This document shows, one piece after another, positions 9,180-19,782 of a DNA stretch of 64,000 nt. The stretch comes from Salvia splendens. Its lineage: Eukaryota; Streptophyta; Magnoliopsida; Lamiales; Lamiaceae. The DNA is taken from positions 24,048,209-24,112,208 of the forward strand of contig NC_056033.1 in NCBI RefSeq assembly GCF_004379255.2, given 5' to 3'. Every line of letters begins with the position of its first letter. Positions within the stretch are counted from its first letter, which is position 1. The translations under genes were made by a program, and so were the position numbers. The notes under the pieces were generated by a model. It did not search any database. It saw nothing but the letters and a program-made list of their open reading frames with translations, and was not told the DNA's origin.

Positions 9180-12100
9180 TGTAACATCCCAAACTTTTGT
9201 GACTTCTTTTCATGTAATTGGAATTTTGGGGAATTCTAAAACGTTTGTTTCTATGTGATTAAGTGCTTTGTGTGAAAAAAATTGACGTGGTTATTATGGA
9301 ATGACGAGCTTGAGATTTATGTTATTCCAATGTGGGGAAATAATTAATAGGCTCATGCATTTATTCTTTCTCAAGTCAATTCATTGAAAAATTCGGCCCT
9401 CCCAAATTATTGAAATAGTACTTCTTTTTGTGGATTTAATTAATTGTTTTGGGACATTATTCCAAATTAAATCCAAACCAATGGACCTTAAATTACACTA
9501 CATGAAATTCGAACTCCATCCTTTTATCCTTGGGAGTTTCAAAAATCTCCAATAGGAGATTGAATTATTTTTCATTTGATTTAATTGGTGCTTTATTGAC
9601 TCTCTTCTTTTAAATTAAATCCAATTAAATCATGCCACATATTTTTTTTCTTTCTTCACCCAAAATAAATAGAGAATTAGAACATTTCCTTGGCTATTTT
9701 AGCCTAATAATTTTCGGCCCCTCCAATAAAATATGGAGGATATTTTATTTGTTCCTACTTTGTGGAACCCCCTTTTATTCAAATAAATTCTCATGTCAAA
9801 TTAATTGGGGATGTGAATATTTTCCTTATATTTTTCCTCCATATCACACGCCCCTTTGCATTATTTTTCCTTGTGGAAATTTAATTAATTGTTGCCTATT
9901 TTATGGGAGCCTTTTTCCTATAAAGAAATTACTTAATTTAAATCCTATTTTGTTTAATTGGGGATTTAAATAATTTCCTTGTACAACTTCTCCTTAAATT
10001 TTCGGCCCCCTCCTATTATTTCCTACTTGGAGATTTAATTTAAATTGTTCCCTTGTATTCATTATTTTTATTTCCTAAATTATGAATATATTCTCTCCAA
10101 GTAAATATTGCTATATTTCCTTGTAATTAAATCACAAAATTTTGACTTCCCCACCTTCAAATCACACGCCACCTTTTTATTTCAATTGTGGGAATTTCTT
10201 TTTTTATATCTCCTCCAATTTAATTAATTCCTTATGTGTGGGATTTTAAACCTAACAAATAAATAGCAATTAAACAAACCCTAGCCCCCATTCTCCCTAC
10301 AAAAAAAATGTCCCCTCTCTTCTCTCCCTCTCCCACACGTTTTTTTCATTCTTCTCCCACTCTCCCATCTCCAAAAATCTTCCATTCAAGCTTATTCTTG
10401 CATCCATTGAAAGTACCTTCAAGAGTTTCCGACGGATCGCTTCGTTCTTCTCTTCTACCGATTTGGTTTTTGTAAAGGAAGATATAATTGCACACTTTTT
10501 CTTCTCCTTCTCTTTTGAACCATGTTTTGAGTCCTACATGCATGTAGAGAGTGTAGGTTTGATAGATCACAAGTTTTAACGGGAGGGAAATTGTGTGTTC
10601 GTAAGAACTTGTTTGATTTTTACGTTGTTGATTGGAATCATGTGTTTTGGATCGAAATATTTGTGAATAATATGAGGTTGTATGCAAACATGTGTATGAA
10701 GAACGTGTAAGCATGATTATGTGTTTTCGAGCATGAAAAATCGGTGGTTGCGTTGTGGAAGTTTAAAAAAAAACCTAATCCCGAATTTGAACCAGAAATC
10801 TGTGATGCACGACCAGTGACTTATGATCTGTCTTCGACCCACCAAACGAACGAATTTTGCTACGAAATTTTTACTGAGTAAACTTCAAGGTGTTTTCTGT
10901 GTCTCGGGTAAATTTCAGCTTGTTTTATCGAAAAATGAATGTTTAATAAATTTTTGAAGTTGACTGCGCAAATCTGCCAGAACCGTGAGTTCTCGCCATG
11001 AATGTTTCGTTTTCTGTTTCACTGACCAAATGACCTCCGATTGATGTGATTCTTGAACTATATGAAAATTTGAAGTGTCTTCTGAGTCGTGTTAATTTTC
11101 AGCCTTTTTGGGCATCGGATGAATTTATGGTGAATTTTTCAAATGAACTGCGCAATACTGTCGGAAATTGTATGCTACGACCAGAGAGTTCAATATGTGA
11201 TATGACTGACTGAATGACGTGATTTCGATATGAAAATTTTCATGGATGAACTTGAATGTGTCCTCTGTATTGTGACCAAAATTTAGTATCTTTTGAGGTA
11301 GGGTGATTTTATAGTGATTTTTACAAAACGGTCGCGCAGTTCTGCCAGTTTTCTGCCTTGTTAAAATAACACTTATTTTCATGTTTAAAAGTATTATATG
11401 ATAAATGTATGTCCGAGGAACGTGTCTAAATGATGTGATCACGTGTGATAAATCGAAATGTGTTACGATGTGTTCTCCCATCTTTGTGACGTATGTTGGG
11501 TCGGGGATTTGAGAAAAACGACGAGAGAATCGATAGGACATGCATAGTAATATGTTGTTGGGGGAAACTAATTGTGTTGTCTTTGACGAGGGTGTTGTGT
11601 AGTCGTGAACTCGAGGATCGAGAGTTGCTAAGTGGGTTGTGAATTGCTAAGAGAACGAAGTGGGCTTTCTTTTCAAACCTCTTTACTTTTCCGAAAAATA
11701 TTATGTGGAGATATAAGGGTGGTTTAACTGTTATGTCATGCCATGTTGTTTTTGTTATGAGATTGTGTGTCTGATGCCTAGTTCGTATGAGTTTACTCCG
11801 TTAGGCTATATGGCTGTGTTGTGAAACGAATTCGGGTCCGAGTAGGGCCGTAAACCCTATCGGGCTGTGTACACTAGTGGGATCGTGAGCCGTCCTTGCA
11901 AGTCGGCCGGTCTTGTGGGCGAATAGTGTGGCCACACTTTCGTCGCACTGTGATTGTGATTGTTGGATTGATGTGAAAAGTGGGGAGATAAATTGTCTGG
12001 CCAGACTTGAATACTTTTGTGTTTCTCGAGATATTTTCTTACTACATATCACTGGTATGGATGACATAACTATTATTAAAATGTTTTCAGCATGAGCCCA

Positions 12101-12630
12101 TTGAGTACAACAAGTACTCAGCCCTGCATATTATTTTCTTATGTGCAGGTTGAGCGGGATGTTGCGGTGGATGTTGAGCTAGATTAAGTACTTAGGATGC
12201 GTTTGTGTCGTCATACATAGGCGTCGTCCTTGACTCTCCTTAAACCGTATTTTCCATTGCTATAACTTGAACTATGACTCAAGACTAAATCTTTCCTTTA
12301 TGTTTTATGTTTGAACATGTATGGTGGTGATGAGCTTTAAACTAGTGTTTACGTTGTCTTTTGAAAATTTTATTCTTTGAGATTTAAGTTAAGTGTTTGT
12401 TCAACTTTAGTTATTAGTTGTTGTATTTCTTAAGTCTAATTTTTCCCGTTGTCCTTTTTAAAAGTATTTTACCTTATGTCTTTTCAAAAAAAAAATTATA
12501 ACCTTAAACTCTTTAAACTAAGTTGTTTTTCTTTCTTTAAATTAATTAAGTTGTTCTTTTAAATTGTAATCCATGCATGTCGGTCACGATCGCCACGTTT
12601 GTGGTACCCCTTGTATGGGCGGTCGTGACA
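9180..12630 (+). mobile_element. Solo LTR of a Ty3/gypsy element, inserted in element A
   Basis: The unit begins TGTAACATCCC and ends GGTCGTGACA (TG...CA). It is flanked by the perfect 5 bp target duplication CTTGT at 9175-9179 and 12631-12635. No coding region of a retroelement lies inside. Its 3' third resembles the LTR of element D (55082-57773) and the minus-strand fragment at 21588-22370: shared GGCCGGTC and GTGGCCACA blocks, a double stem-loop and the GGGCGGTCGTGACA end. At 3451 bp it is long for an LTR. The intact duplication means a full element inserted here and then lost its interior by LTR-LTR recombination. Confidence 0.92.
12102..12149 (+). other. Conserved double stem-loop in the solo LTR
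   Basis: TGAGTAC (12102-12108) pairs with GTACTCA (12114-12120), and immediately after it CCTGCA (12123-12128) pairs with TGCAGG (12144-12149). Equivalent structures occur in element D (57350-57399) and, on the minus strand, at 21917-21965. The second arm also forms a good 3' splice site (pyrimidine-rich, then GTGCAG|GTTGAG). Confidence 0.55.
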
Positions 12631-12655
12631 CTTGTTCTGTACATATGTGTTACTA

Positions 12656-12696
12656 CTTCCCACACTTAGCCCAATTCCTGGTCTAAGTGTGAGAAG
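12656..12696 (+). other. Hairpin 1 of element A tail
   Basis: The left arm 12656-12672 (CTTCCCACACTTAGCCC) and the right arm 12680-12696 (GGTCTAAGTGTGAGAAG) can pair at 15 of 17 positions around a 7 nt loop. The same motif recurs at 12737-12776 and twice in element B. Confidence 0.7.
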
Positions 12697-12736
12697 GGGT
12701 TGAACTGTTTTGCATGTTTGGTTTTAGTTGTAGTGG

Positions 12737-12776
12737 TTCTCCCACTTAGCCCGGTGTACGGTCTAAGTGTGAGAAG
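12737..12776 (+). other. Hairpin 2 of element A tail
   Basis: The right arm 12760-12776 is identical to that of hairpin 1. The left arm at about 12737-12752 pairs with it apart from one bulge and one mismatch. It lies 64 bp after hairpin 1. Confidence 0.65.
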
Positions 12777-13237
12777 TTTGTTTGTTTTGGCATGTTGTTT
12801 GTCTGTTTGTGTTCTGTTTTATGTGTTTGTGCTTCCCTATTTCCCCCCTCCACTAGGATAGCTTGGGGACAAGCTTGAGTGGAGTGGGAGGGGGAGGGAA
12901 TAGGTGCAGAATGTGAATGTGAGTCTTATAGTTTTTTTAGTTTTGTCTGTGTGTTACGTGCTGCATGAGCTAGTGGATATAATAAGGTAGAAAAATTCCC
13001 TTAGTAAGAGCGATTGAAGATAGGATACACGTCAACTTTGATGCCCTTTTCCTTAATAAACTTAAAACGGTTTGGATGAAGTGAGGACGATAGAGGATAC
13101 CTTAGATAACCTAGCTGTGCAGCCCTACTATAAAGTGAGTTATAAGCCTAAACACTTTGAGCTAACTTGTAACAAATGGGTAACCACTTGATGCTTAGGG
13201 AGTAGAGTATAAAGGAGAAAAAATGGGTTATGAAGGA

Positions 13238-13380
13238 ATAAGCTGGACAAAGTCCAGAACTGGTGGTATAAGCTGGACGAAGTCCAGAACTGGTGGTATA
13301 AGCTGGACGAAGTCCAGGGGAGGAGAAAAGTAAAAAAAAAGTAAAAAAAAGGAGGTATAAGCTGGACGAAGTCCAGGGGG
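13238..13380 (+). repeat. Short tandem repeat with embedded mini-hairpins
   Basis: Three units of 30 bp start at 13238, 13268 and 13298. A fourth partial unit at 13357 follows an A-rich spacer. Each unit contains CTGGACGAAGTCCAG (CTGGACAAAGTCCAG in the first), a 6 bp stem with a 3 nt loop. Confidence 0.85.
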
Positions 13381-13910
13381 AAAATAAAAAGAGGAAAAAA
13401 GAAGCTTAATTATCTAAGGGCAGGAAGTAAAAATTACCTAACCCAGGAAATATTTGCCTGACCTAGGAAAAAAGAGGAGATGATAAAAAGGAGAAACTCT
13501 CATAACCCAACGCATCAGTGGTGTAACTTTAACTCTGGAGCGTTTTTGATCCTAACATCCCTGGTGAGGAATGAGTGATCGAGCGAACCTAACCGCTAGG
13601 GAATCATAGGTTTCTTGACAAACTGACGAACCGTTTGGGTTGACGAATGAAGAAGGAGGATTTGGAGACTGTAGACGATCCGAGAGAACTTAAGCTTGTG
13701 GGGACAGTCGCCTAAAAGTTGAAACTAGTGCATGTTTATGTGTTGTGTTTTGTGTTCTTTGTGTGTTATTTTCTTTTCTGAGTCTGTAAGTTTTCTAGGT
13801 CTAGGTTTTTGTTTTTGTTAGATCTTGTTTGTAGAGTCGTTCTTGGGAACCGTGCATTGAAATTCGCCTTATTTCATTTTCTTGTCTTTCATACTTGAGG
13901 ACAAGCATGG

Positions 13911-13927
13911 TTTAAGTGTGAGCAGTT
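13911..13927 (+). promoter_or_regulatory. Polypurine-tract region of element A
   Basis: GGTTTAAGTGTGAGCAG plus T lies directly upstream of the 3' LTR start TGATAAGG. This is where plus-strand DNA synthesis should be primed. It is a poor purine tract and resembles the right arm of hairpins 1 and 2. Confidence 0.45.
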
Positions 13928-15482
13928 TGATAAGGCTAATTTCATGCATAGGTCTAGGGTTTTAATTCGTGAAATTTCTGGGTCTAACACACGTTTTAAG
14001 CCAGGTGTGTGAAGATTTTCGCCAGGTCCAGCAAAGGAGGGAGACAGTTGCGTGGACCTAGGAAGAAGGCGAAAGAGTGGACATTATGCGGAAAATTGCT
14101 CGACGGAGGAAGCCTCGGAGTTGAAGGGTAGAATAGAGATTTCTACGAAGACTCTAGAAGGTTATGTCCGCGTCTATAAAAGGGAGAAGCATGCACGCTG
14201 GAGGGATCTTCTCGGTTGGAGACCTCGAGAACAGCTTGTAGCTTAGTTCACTTTTTCACACACTTGGGTTCTATCGTGGGGAGATTCAGGGCGTACCTAG
14301 GGTTCACCTCTAGTTTTCATACATTTCGATCTGGTCGTAACACCGTCCTTCTTTAGGGCGAAGAAACAATTTATTTTCCGTTTTCGTTTCTGCTGAATTC
14401 ACCGAGCTTCGCTGTTCGAAGCTCGGACCAATTTGTTTTCTGGATATTTCCCTGTTTTTATGCAAGTTTCATTTTAGCTTATGCCGATTGTGTTGATCTT
14501 TGTTTGTTGATTATGTTTACTTGAATTCTGAGTTGGATTGTTGGAGTTGGTTGTTTTCGAGGTTGTTTTCTGGATTATTGCAGGTTCGTGGTTGGATCTG
14601 GGAGAATGGAGTTTGTTTAAGGATGAATCGGGTTTTTAACTTGCTGATGTTGCAAGGCTGTCTGTGATTGTTGGGATTTGGAGTTGATCTGAGCAGATCT
14701 GTGAGAATCGGAGTTATGGAGTTGATTTTGCTGGGTGTTGAGTTCGGATGGCTTGGATCCGGAGTGGATTAAGCATTCGACGTGAATCTGAGCCGTGTCG
14801 ATTTAATTTTATGCCTAGCCTACGTGTTTTCATTTCATTTCGCCTAGTTTATGTAGATCTGACGTACGTCCGATTCGTAGTAAGTTTCCGGCGTCCCGAT
14901 TTCTATATTCTGTTCGAATCTAGGAGTATGCTCTGTTTTTTTCATTTACGCGTCTGAGTTGGTTAGGAGATTGCATGAGTTTGTTAGTTGCAACTTTTTC
15001 TGTACTTACCTTATTTGAATGTCATGGTCCCCATTTTTTTAATTCTCTCCGCCTAGTCATATTTAGTCAGTCATTTACACGGTCTAGTGAGTAATTGTTT
15101 CTTTCGGCGTTGATGTCTGATTTTATAAGTGTTCTGTGTCCTAGGTCTAGCATTTAATTTCCGTGCCTAGGTCTAGTGGTAGTTTAAACCTCAACCCTTT
15201 TGCGTGGTAGCAGCCGCTTGTTTCCAGAGTCTCTAAGCACTACTTCACGACTCCATCTTCGTGGGATCGACCCCACTTCCCTATACTAATCCATAGTATT
15301 CGGGTTGAGGGATTTAATTTTTGAAGGGGAGTCGAGTGTGTCCAACGACAAAAACACTCTGTGTTCCTTGAGTTCCTGGACCTAGTGATCCAGCGGATTT
15401 AAGAAGCGCGGTGTCTTGACCAAGCACTTGCATAGTTTTCCCTGTAAGCACACGAAGACACGATCCGACTTGTCCCACTTCA
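13928..15482 (+). repeat. 3' LTR of element A (complete, 1555 bp)
   Basis: Starts TGATAAGGCT and ends CACTTCA, where it matches the 3' end of the 5' LTR. A TATA box lies at 14174-14183. Short open frames in it (for example 14748-14957) also exist in the 5' LTR simply because the LTRs are near-identical; they are not genes. Confidence 0.95.
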
Positions 15483-15724
15483 TTGTCTCACAAAAATTTT
15501 GTAGTAACACCAAATACGATGTTATTCCATTGAAAAATCAAAAAATAGATTTGAGTTTGGTGTATGCTTGTAGAAATTGTCTACATAAAAATGTGGCGGG
15601 CCTAACGATCGCGGCTTTTTCTCTTGGATTCAAGTTATATGGTAGAGATAACTGAACCGGATGGATCAGTTAGCAAATGTCGTTGCCACTTGATCGAGTT
15701 GATCTCGCTATCGCACGCCACCAA
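15483..15724. other. Short stretch between elements A and B
   Basis: 242 bp with no recognised gene. Read on the minus strand, the part next to 15725 begins TTGGTGGCGTGCGATAGCG, which sits where a primer site would follow an LTR. This stretch may therefore be internal sequence of a second element-B unit, cut by the insertion of element A. Confidence 0.4.
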
Positions 15725-16760
15725 TGTAATTTATAAACTCCCAATTTTGCACTACTTTAACAGTAAAAAGGCAAGTTCGGGGTCGATCCCACAGAGAAGC
15801 TAGTGTATCAAGTGTGTGAGTAGTGAACAGGGGGTTGGCTGCTGCCACGCTTTAACTTGGGAGTTTTTAACTACCGATTTTTACTCTGGACAGAATTTAA
15901 GTCACTAACTTGATCAAGGAAATTTTAACTCTGGGTCAAGTGAATTTCAGACTGGAATGAAAATTAACTACGTGAAATAGTAAACACCATGATGAAAACG
16001 AAAACAGCTTTGATTAAAACTAAAACTCAGAACAATACAGCGTGAAATTTAAACTAAGCTAACACTTCGGAAATACGAAAGCAAGTAAAACCGGGGAGAT
16101 CCTCGGTGGGAAACTTAAGAATACGCCGACAGATATCAAGTATTCTACAGCACTCCTTCGATCGCCCTTTCTAACTAAGCGTTACTTTATCTAAGCTATC
16201 TAGAGAACTGAACTAGACTAGAGAGTTAAACTAAACTAAACTAAAGACGGAAAGTAAAGGATCAGATCTCCTTTGCGTGGTGGCACATCCTCTATTTATA
16301 GGCTTGGCATGACTTCCAGCTGGATAACGATCTAGGCAGGGAATATTCGCTCATGCTGAGAGTGAGCGACTCATTGATTGCTACGTGCTTTCCTTCTAGA
16401 ATGACGACGCTTTTCTGTAACAGATTCGTGACTCAGCTCCGTCCTTGCGTCTCATATATCAGCTTGTGTCCCCTTCTAGAACGTTGTCCTTGATAACAGA
16501 ATGTTGTGCACCATCCAGCTCATAGCCTCATGTGTCCTTCTTCTAGAAGCCAGCGGTCCCCTCCTTGATGCTTGATTACTCCCTTTGATCAACTCCCCTG
16601 CTTTCTGGCCTTTTTCGCCTATTATACTAGCTTGATCAGTCTGGCGTTGTTGCCTTGGTCAAGTGGTATTTCTGCACATTTAACACTTATTTTGCGCGAT
16701 TAAACCGATCAAGTAGCGTACATTTTACCCCCAAACCGATGCATGAAATGAGCCTTATCA
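15725..16760 (-). repeat. LTR of element B, 3' copy (1036 bp)
   Basis: On the minus strand it starts TGATAAGGCTCATTTC at 16760 and ends at TTACA (15725). Upstream, the internal tail ends in a polypurine-like region homologous to that of element A. The flanks ACCAA and AATTG are not direct repeats, so it is not an isolated solo LTR. A TATA box lies at 16292-16302. Confidence 0.85.
16292..16302 (-). promoter_or_regulatory. TATA box of element B LTR
   Basis: CCTATAAATAG on the minus strand, also present in the other LTR copy at 22532-22542. Confidence 0.6.
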
Positions 16761-18179
16761 AATTGTTCAGACTTAAAACATACTTGTCCCCAAGTATAAA
16801 GAAAAAAAGGAAAGAAAAAGATAAGGCAAATTTCAGGCATGGTTTACTCATTAAAAGAAAACGAAAAAAGAAAACAAGACTCGAAATAAACATATTCACA
16901 TAGATGCATTAGACCGAATAAATTTCCAACAATCATACTCGAGGTCGAGGTCAATCCATTTGCCAGCAGTTTATGTTTCTTCCTTTTTGCTTTTACTTGA
17001 TCAAGGTGTCAGTTCGTCAAGATTACTCAATTTAAAAACCACAGTTGGATTCACTCAGTCACTCATTTCTCACCAGAGATGTTAGGACTGTTCACTCGGT
17101 ATTGCCACAAATTTAATACCTCGAATCGGATTGCACAAGATAGTTCCTTAAAGTCCTTGTTTCGGGTGTAATGAGGCTTAAGGGTAGTGGTGTATCAAGG
17201 TAGGGTCCTAGGGGTTCTAAGTTTAAAAATATAAACTGTAAAAAGAAAAAAACACGTGAGTCAAGAAACCTAAGATTTGAACTATTTATTTTGCCACTAG
17301 ATATCTTACTTGGTCAAGTGGCGACTTCTAGCCTTGAACTTTTGGCTTATTTTTCTAACTTCCGACTTATCAGGTCAGGTTACAACTTTTCTTGCCCTCT
17401 TTTTCTCAAACATTTCTCGATAACAACAATTTTTTTTACTTGATATCTGACTTGATCAACCTAATTGACTAGCTCGCTCAACCCGGCTACCCTTTTATTT
17501 TTACTTTCTGTCGTATTACCCCTTTCTTTGAAATGACTCATCTCTCTGATCCCTTTTACTCACATATTTATAAAAAGTATATGGATGTGGGTCTCAGTTA
17601 TAAAAAAAAGGGTAAAAGTGTATGGGCTCAACTCGGTTAACTAAGGGGTGTCTTGCATGACGAGGCGGGTTCTTGGAGCGAAAGAAGAGAAGGCTCAAAT
17701 TGGTTAAGTCCTAATACCTTAAGTCCTTACTACTTGTGCAATTTTCATCTAGATATAAAAAATTCAGCCTCGCGTAAAAATTTTTCCTTTGTAACAATAG
17801 TAGAAAGTGTTCTACTTTGGCTTATAACTCACATATAGAGAGGCTTCACAGTAAGTTTTTTTTAAAAAAATTGAGCATTTCCATCATACTTGTGTCGTTC
17901 AAACTGATCAAGTTTTTGCAATCAAGTTTCTACATGTAAACATATTGATTCATTTCTCTAACTCTTCCCCAAGTAATCAAATCTTTCACTTATCCGATTT
18001 CATGCATATTGCCTATTTATTACTAACTGATATTTTGTGTTTTCAAACTTTCTGACATGTATGACTTTTATTTTCTGGAACTAACCCTCCCCCTTCCCAC
18101 TGCATATGAACTCGTCCTCGAGGGACTGGATGCAGTGGAAAAAAGGGTTAGGCAACGGCACAACAGAAACCAAGGAAAA

Positions 18180-18218
18180 CTTCTCATACTTAGACCAGAC
18201 ACTGGGCTAAGTGTGAGG
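18180..18218 (-). other. Hairpin in element B tail
   Basis: TTCTCATACTTAGACC (18181-18196) faces GGCTAAGTGTGAGG (18205-18218). This is the same motif as the hairpins of element A, with a few mismatches. Confidence 0.6.
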
Positions 18219-18303
18219 CAGTGCCAACAATCAAACATGCCTATCAAAATAGAAAATAAACAAACAAAACACATTGGCAAAAACGGATAGCAACCTACAC
18301 AAA

Positions 18304-18343
18304 CTTCTCACACTTAGTCCATGAACAGGACTAAGTGTGAGAA
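18304..18343 (-). other. Perfect hairpin in element B tail
   Basis: TTCTCACACTTAGTCC (18305-18320) and GGACTAAGTGTGAGAA (18328-18343) form a perfect 16 bp stem with a 7 nt loop. It is the best-preserved copy of the motif in the window. Confidence 0.75.
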
Positions 18344-19038
18344 CGGAAAAGAAAACAACAATTTACATAAATAAACTGAGTTAAGGGTGATACTACTGCC
18401 TTTGAGATGGTTGAAAGGACCTCTTAGAGAGAATTATATGAGGATAGCACGAATGTTCTGAAGGCAGTTGATGAAAAGTAGGATCAGAGAGACCCCTTTT
18501 ATACTGAAATCCCGACTGTTGAGATCCCTGCCTGTTGAGATCTCTGCAACCCTTCGAGTACATGCGCACCTTTTCAGAGTTGGCGCTTCCTTCCTCTCTC
18601 CAGGACGTTCTGTCCAATGCAGCAGTTGGCGCTTCCTAACACCTTTCAGTGGCTGCGGACGTCCTTTCATCACCTGCCCTGATCAACGAAAGTACTGTAC
18701 TACCAATTAAATTCGAATTGCACTGATCAAGTGGACAATTAATTCCAGATGAAACTCAAATAGTTCCACTTGATCAGCTTCCGTCCTTACTTCTGACTTT
18801 TAATTTCTAAGAATTAAAAACTAACACACGAAAAACTATTTACACTAACTACCAAGAATTTGACCGAGTTCTCCTGGGATGTCACTTGATCAGTTTAATG
18901 GATTAAGAATTTGTTGCTTGATCAAGCAGACTACCCACGAGTACCCGATCACTCCTTTTACCTGCTCACTGGGTTGGATTAAGTAGGATCAGTGGAATTT
19001 CTTCCACTGTGCCTGCTTCGGTCTTGTCTCTGTAGGGC

Positions 19039-19761
19039 TCAACCCGATGAATATTTACCATGAAGGAAGATGAATTGGGGGGGGTCTCCTGGGAGTATGT
19101 TTGCCTCCTGTGTGTGCACTGCCTTCATGGTACGAGGGTCCGCCCACTTTGAATTCTGCCGCCTGGGTATCAGTTTGAGTTGACACTGGAAGAGTAGCTC
19201 TTTCTGCCCCACTATGAGCTCTTCCTTTCTCAAAGTGGGGTCGAGTCTGCGTTGTCGATCACAGTGGGGTGTCACTTCTTCTTCTAACCTGGCGGGATTC
19301 ATGCACAGGTCTGGGTTAATCTCTGCTGTTTTCCACTTGACCACCTCTTGACCCAGTCTCAGTTCTTCCTTCAATTGTCCTCCCTGTCCTTGCGGATTTG
19401 GTTTGACTGGTTTTTGGTACGTCTGGTTGGACAGGCTCTTGAGGGTAACTGGCGATGTAGGTAAAGACAATAGTTGCCTTGCAGGCAAGGGATTTTGCTT
19501 CAGCATTCCTCTCAATGGGTCAGCCTGGTCAGGTGGTTTCTCGACCCTTGCCGGTTGAGTGATCTCAGCTGGTCGTGGCGGCTTACAGAAATTCATAATT
19601 GTCCATTCAATGGCTTGATCATCCATTTCCCCAGTCATCGTTGCATCGAACCATTCAGCTGCTTTCTTCTTAAGCTGTTCATCTTCAATGGAATCAGTGG
19701 GCGGTCTTTTGAAGAGCTCCTTTCCTAGATACCATTGCTCCCAAGGCCTAATAGTATCCAC
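19039..19761 (-). pseudogene. Fused RT N-terminus / integrase C-terminus remnant of element B
   Basis: 240 codons in the same frame as the gag-protease ORF upstream, separated from it by one TAG (19780-19782). The first half corresponds to the linker and start of RT (CDRQRRLDPTLRKEE). It then jumps directly to the C-terminal part of integrase (VGQKELLFQCQLKLIP), matching [18 protein letters not shown] of element A. The catalytic parts of RT, RNase H and integrase are therefore removed by an in-frame deletion of about 2.5 kb relative to element A. The junction lies in a short AAGGAA-type microhomology near 19221-19226. Confidence 0.85.
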
Positions 19762-19782
19762 CGATTGTATGCTCTCACTGTC

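Larger units (their letters stand above)
12631..13927 (+). other. 3' noncoding tail of element A
   Basis: No coding region. It contains two inverted-repeat hairpins (12656-12696 and 12737-12776) and a tandem repeat (13238-13380). It also has a block (13550-13650) starting CCTAACATCCCTGGTGAGGA that is shared with elements B and C. The polypurine-tract region abuts the LTR. The conservation of this noncoding order among three elements suggests that it functions in the RNA. Confidence 0.7.
1..15482 (+). mobile_element. Element A: Athila-like Ty3/gypsy LTR retrotransposon, nearly complete
   Basis: Order on the + strand: 5' LTR (first about 130 bp lie before the window), tRNA-type primer site, gag, protease-RT-RNase H-integrase, a third ORF, a long noncoding tail and a complete 3' LTR. 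The domain order with integrase last places it in Ty3/gypsy. The FMDD reverse transcriptase box, the DLGAS protease and the PBS starting TGGCGCCGTTG are typical of the Athila/Tat group. The two LTRs differ at only about 16 positions over 1424 bp by eye count, mostly transitions, so the insertion is young. A solo LTR of another family interrupts the region after the third ORF. Without it the internal part is about 9 kb. The 5' flank is outside the window, so the target duplication cannot be checked; the 3' flank starts TTGTC. Confidence 0.93.
16761..18950 (-). other. 3' noncoding tail of element B
   Basis: No coding region. In order on the minus strand it contains two hairpins (18304-18343 and 18180-18218), a region copied at 63184-64000, a block homologous to 13550-13650 of element A, and a polypurine-like end at 16761-16785. 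The words ACTTGATCA and TTGATCAAG recur many times in this tail and in the LTR. Confidence 0.65.

Noticed and set aside
10346..11541. Minus-strand ORFs of 122 and 138 codons inside the solo LTR
   Set aside because: LTR sequence; amino-acid composition is random and there are no homologues I recognise.
13238..13380. CRISPR-like array
   Set aside because: The 30 bp units are contiguous without unique spacers and lie in a plant retrotransposon.
15416..15655. 79-codon ORF across the right edge of element A
   Set aside because: It crosses the LTR boundary at 15482, so it is a chance frame.
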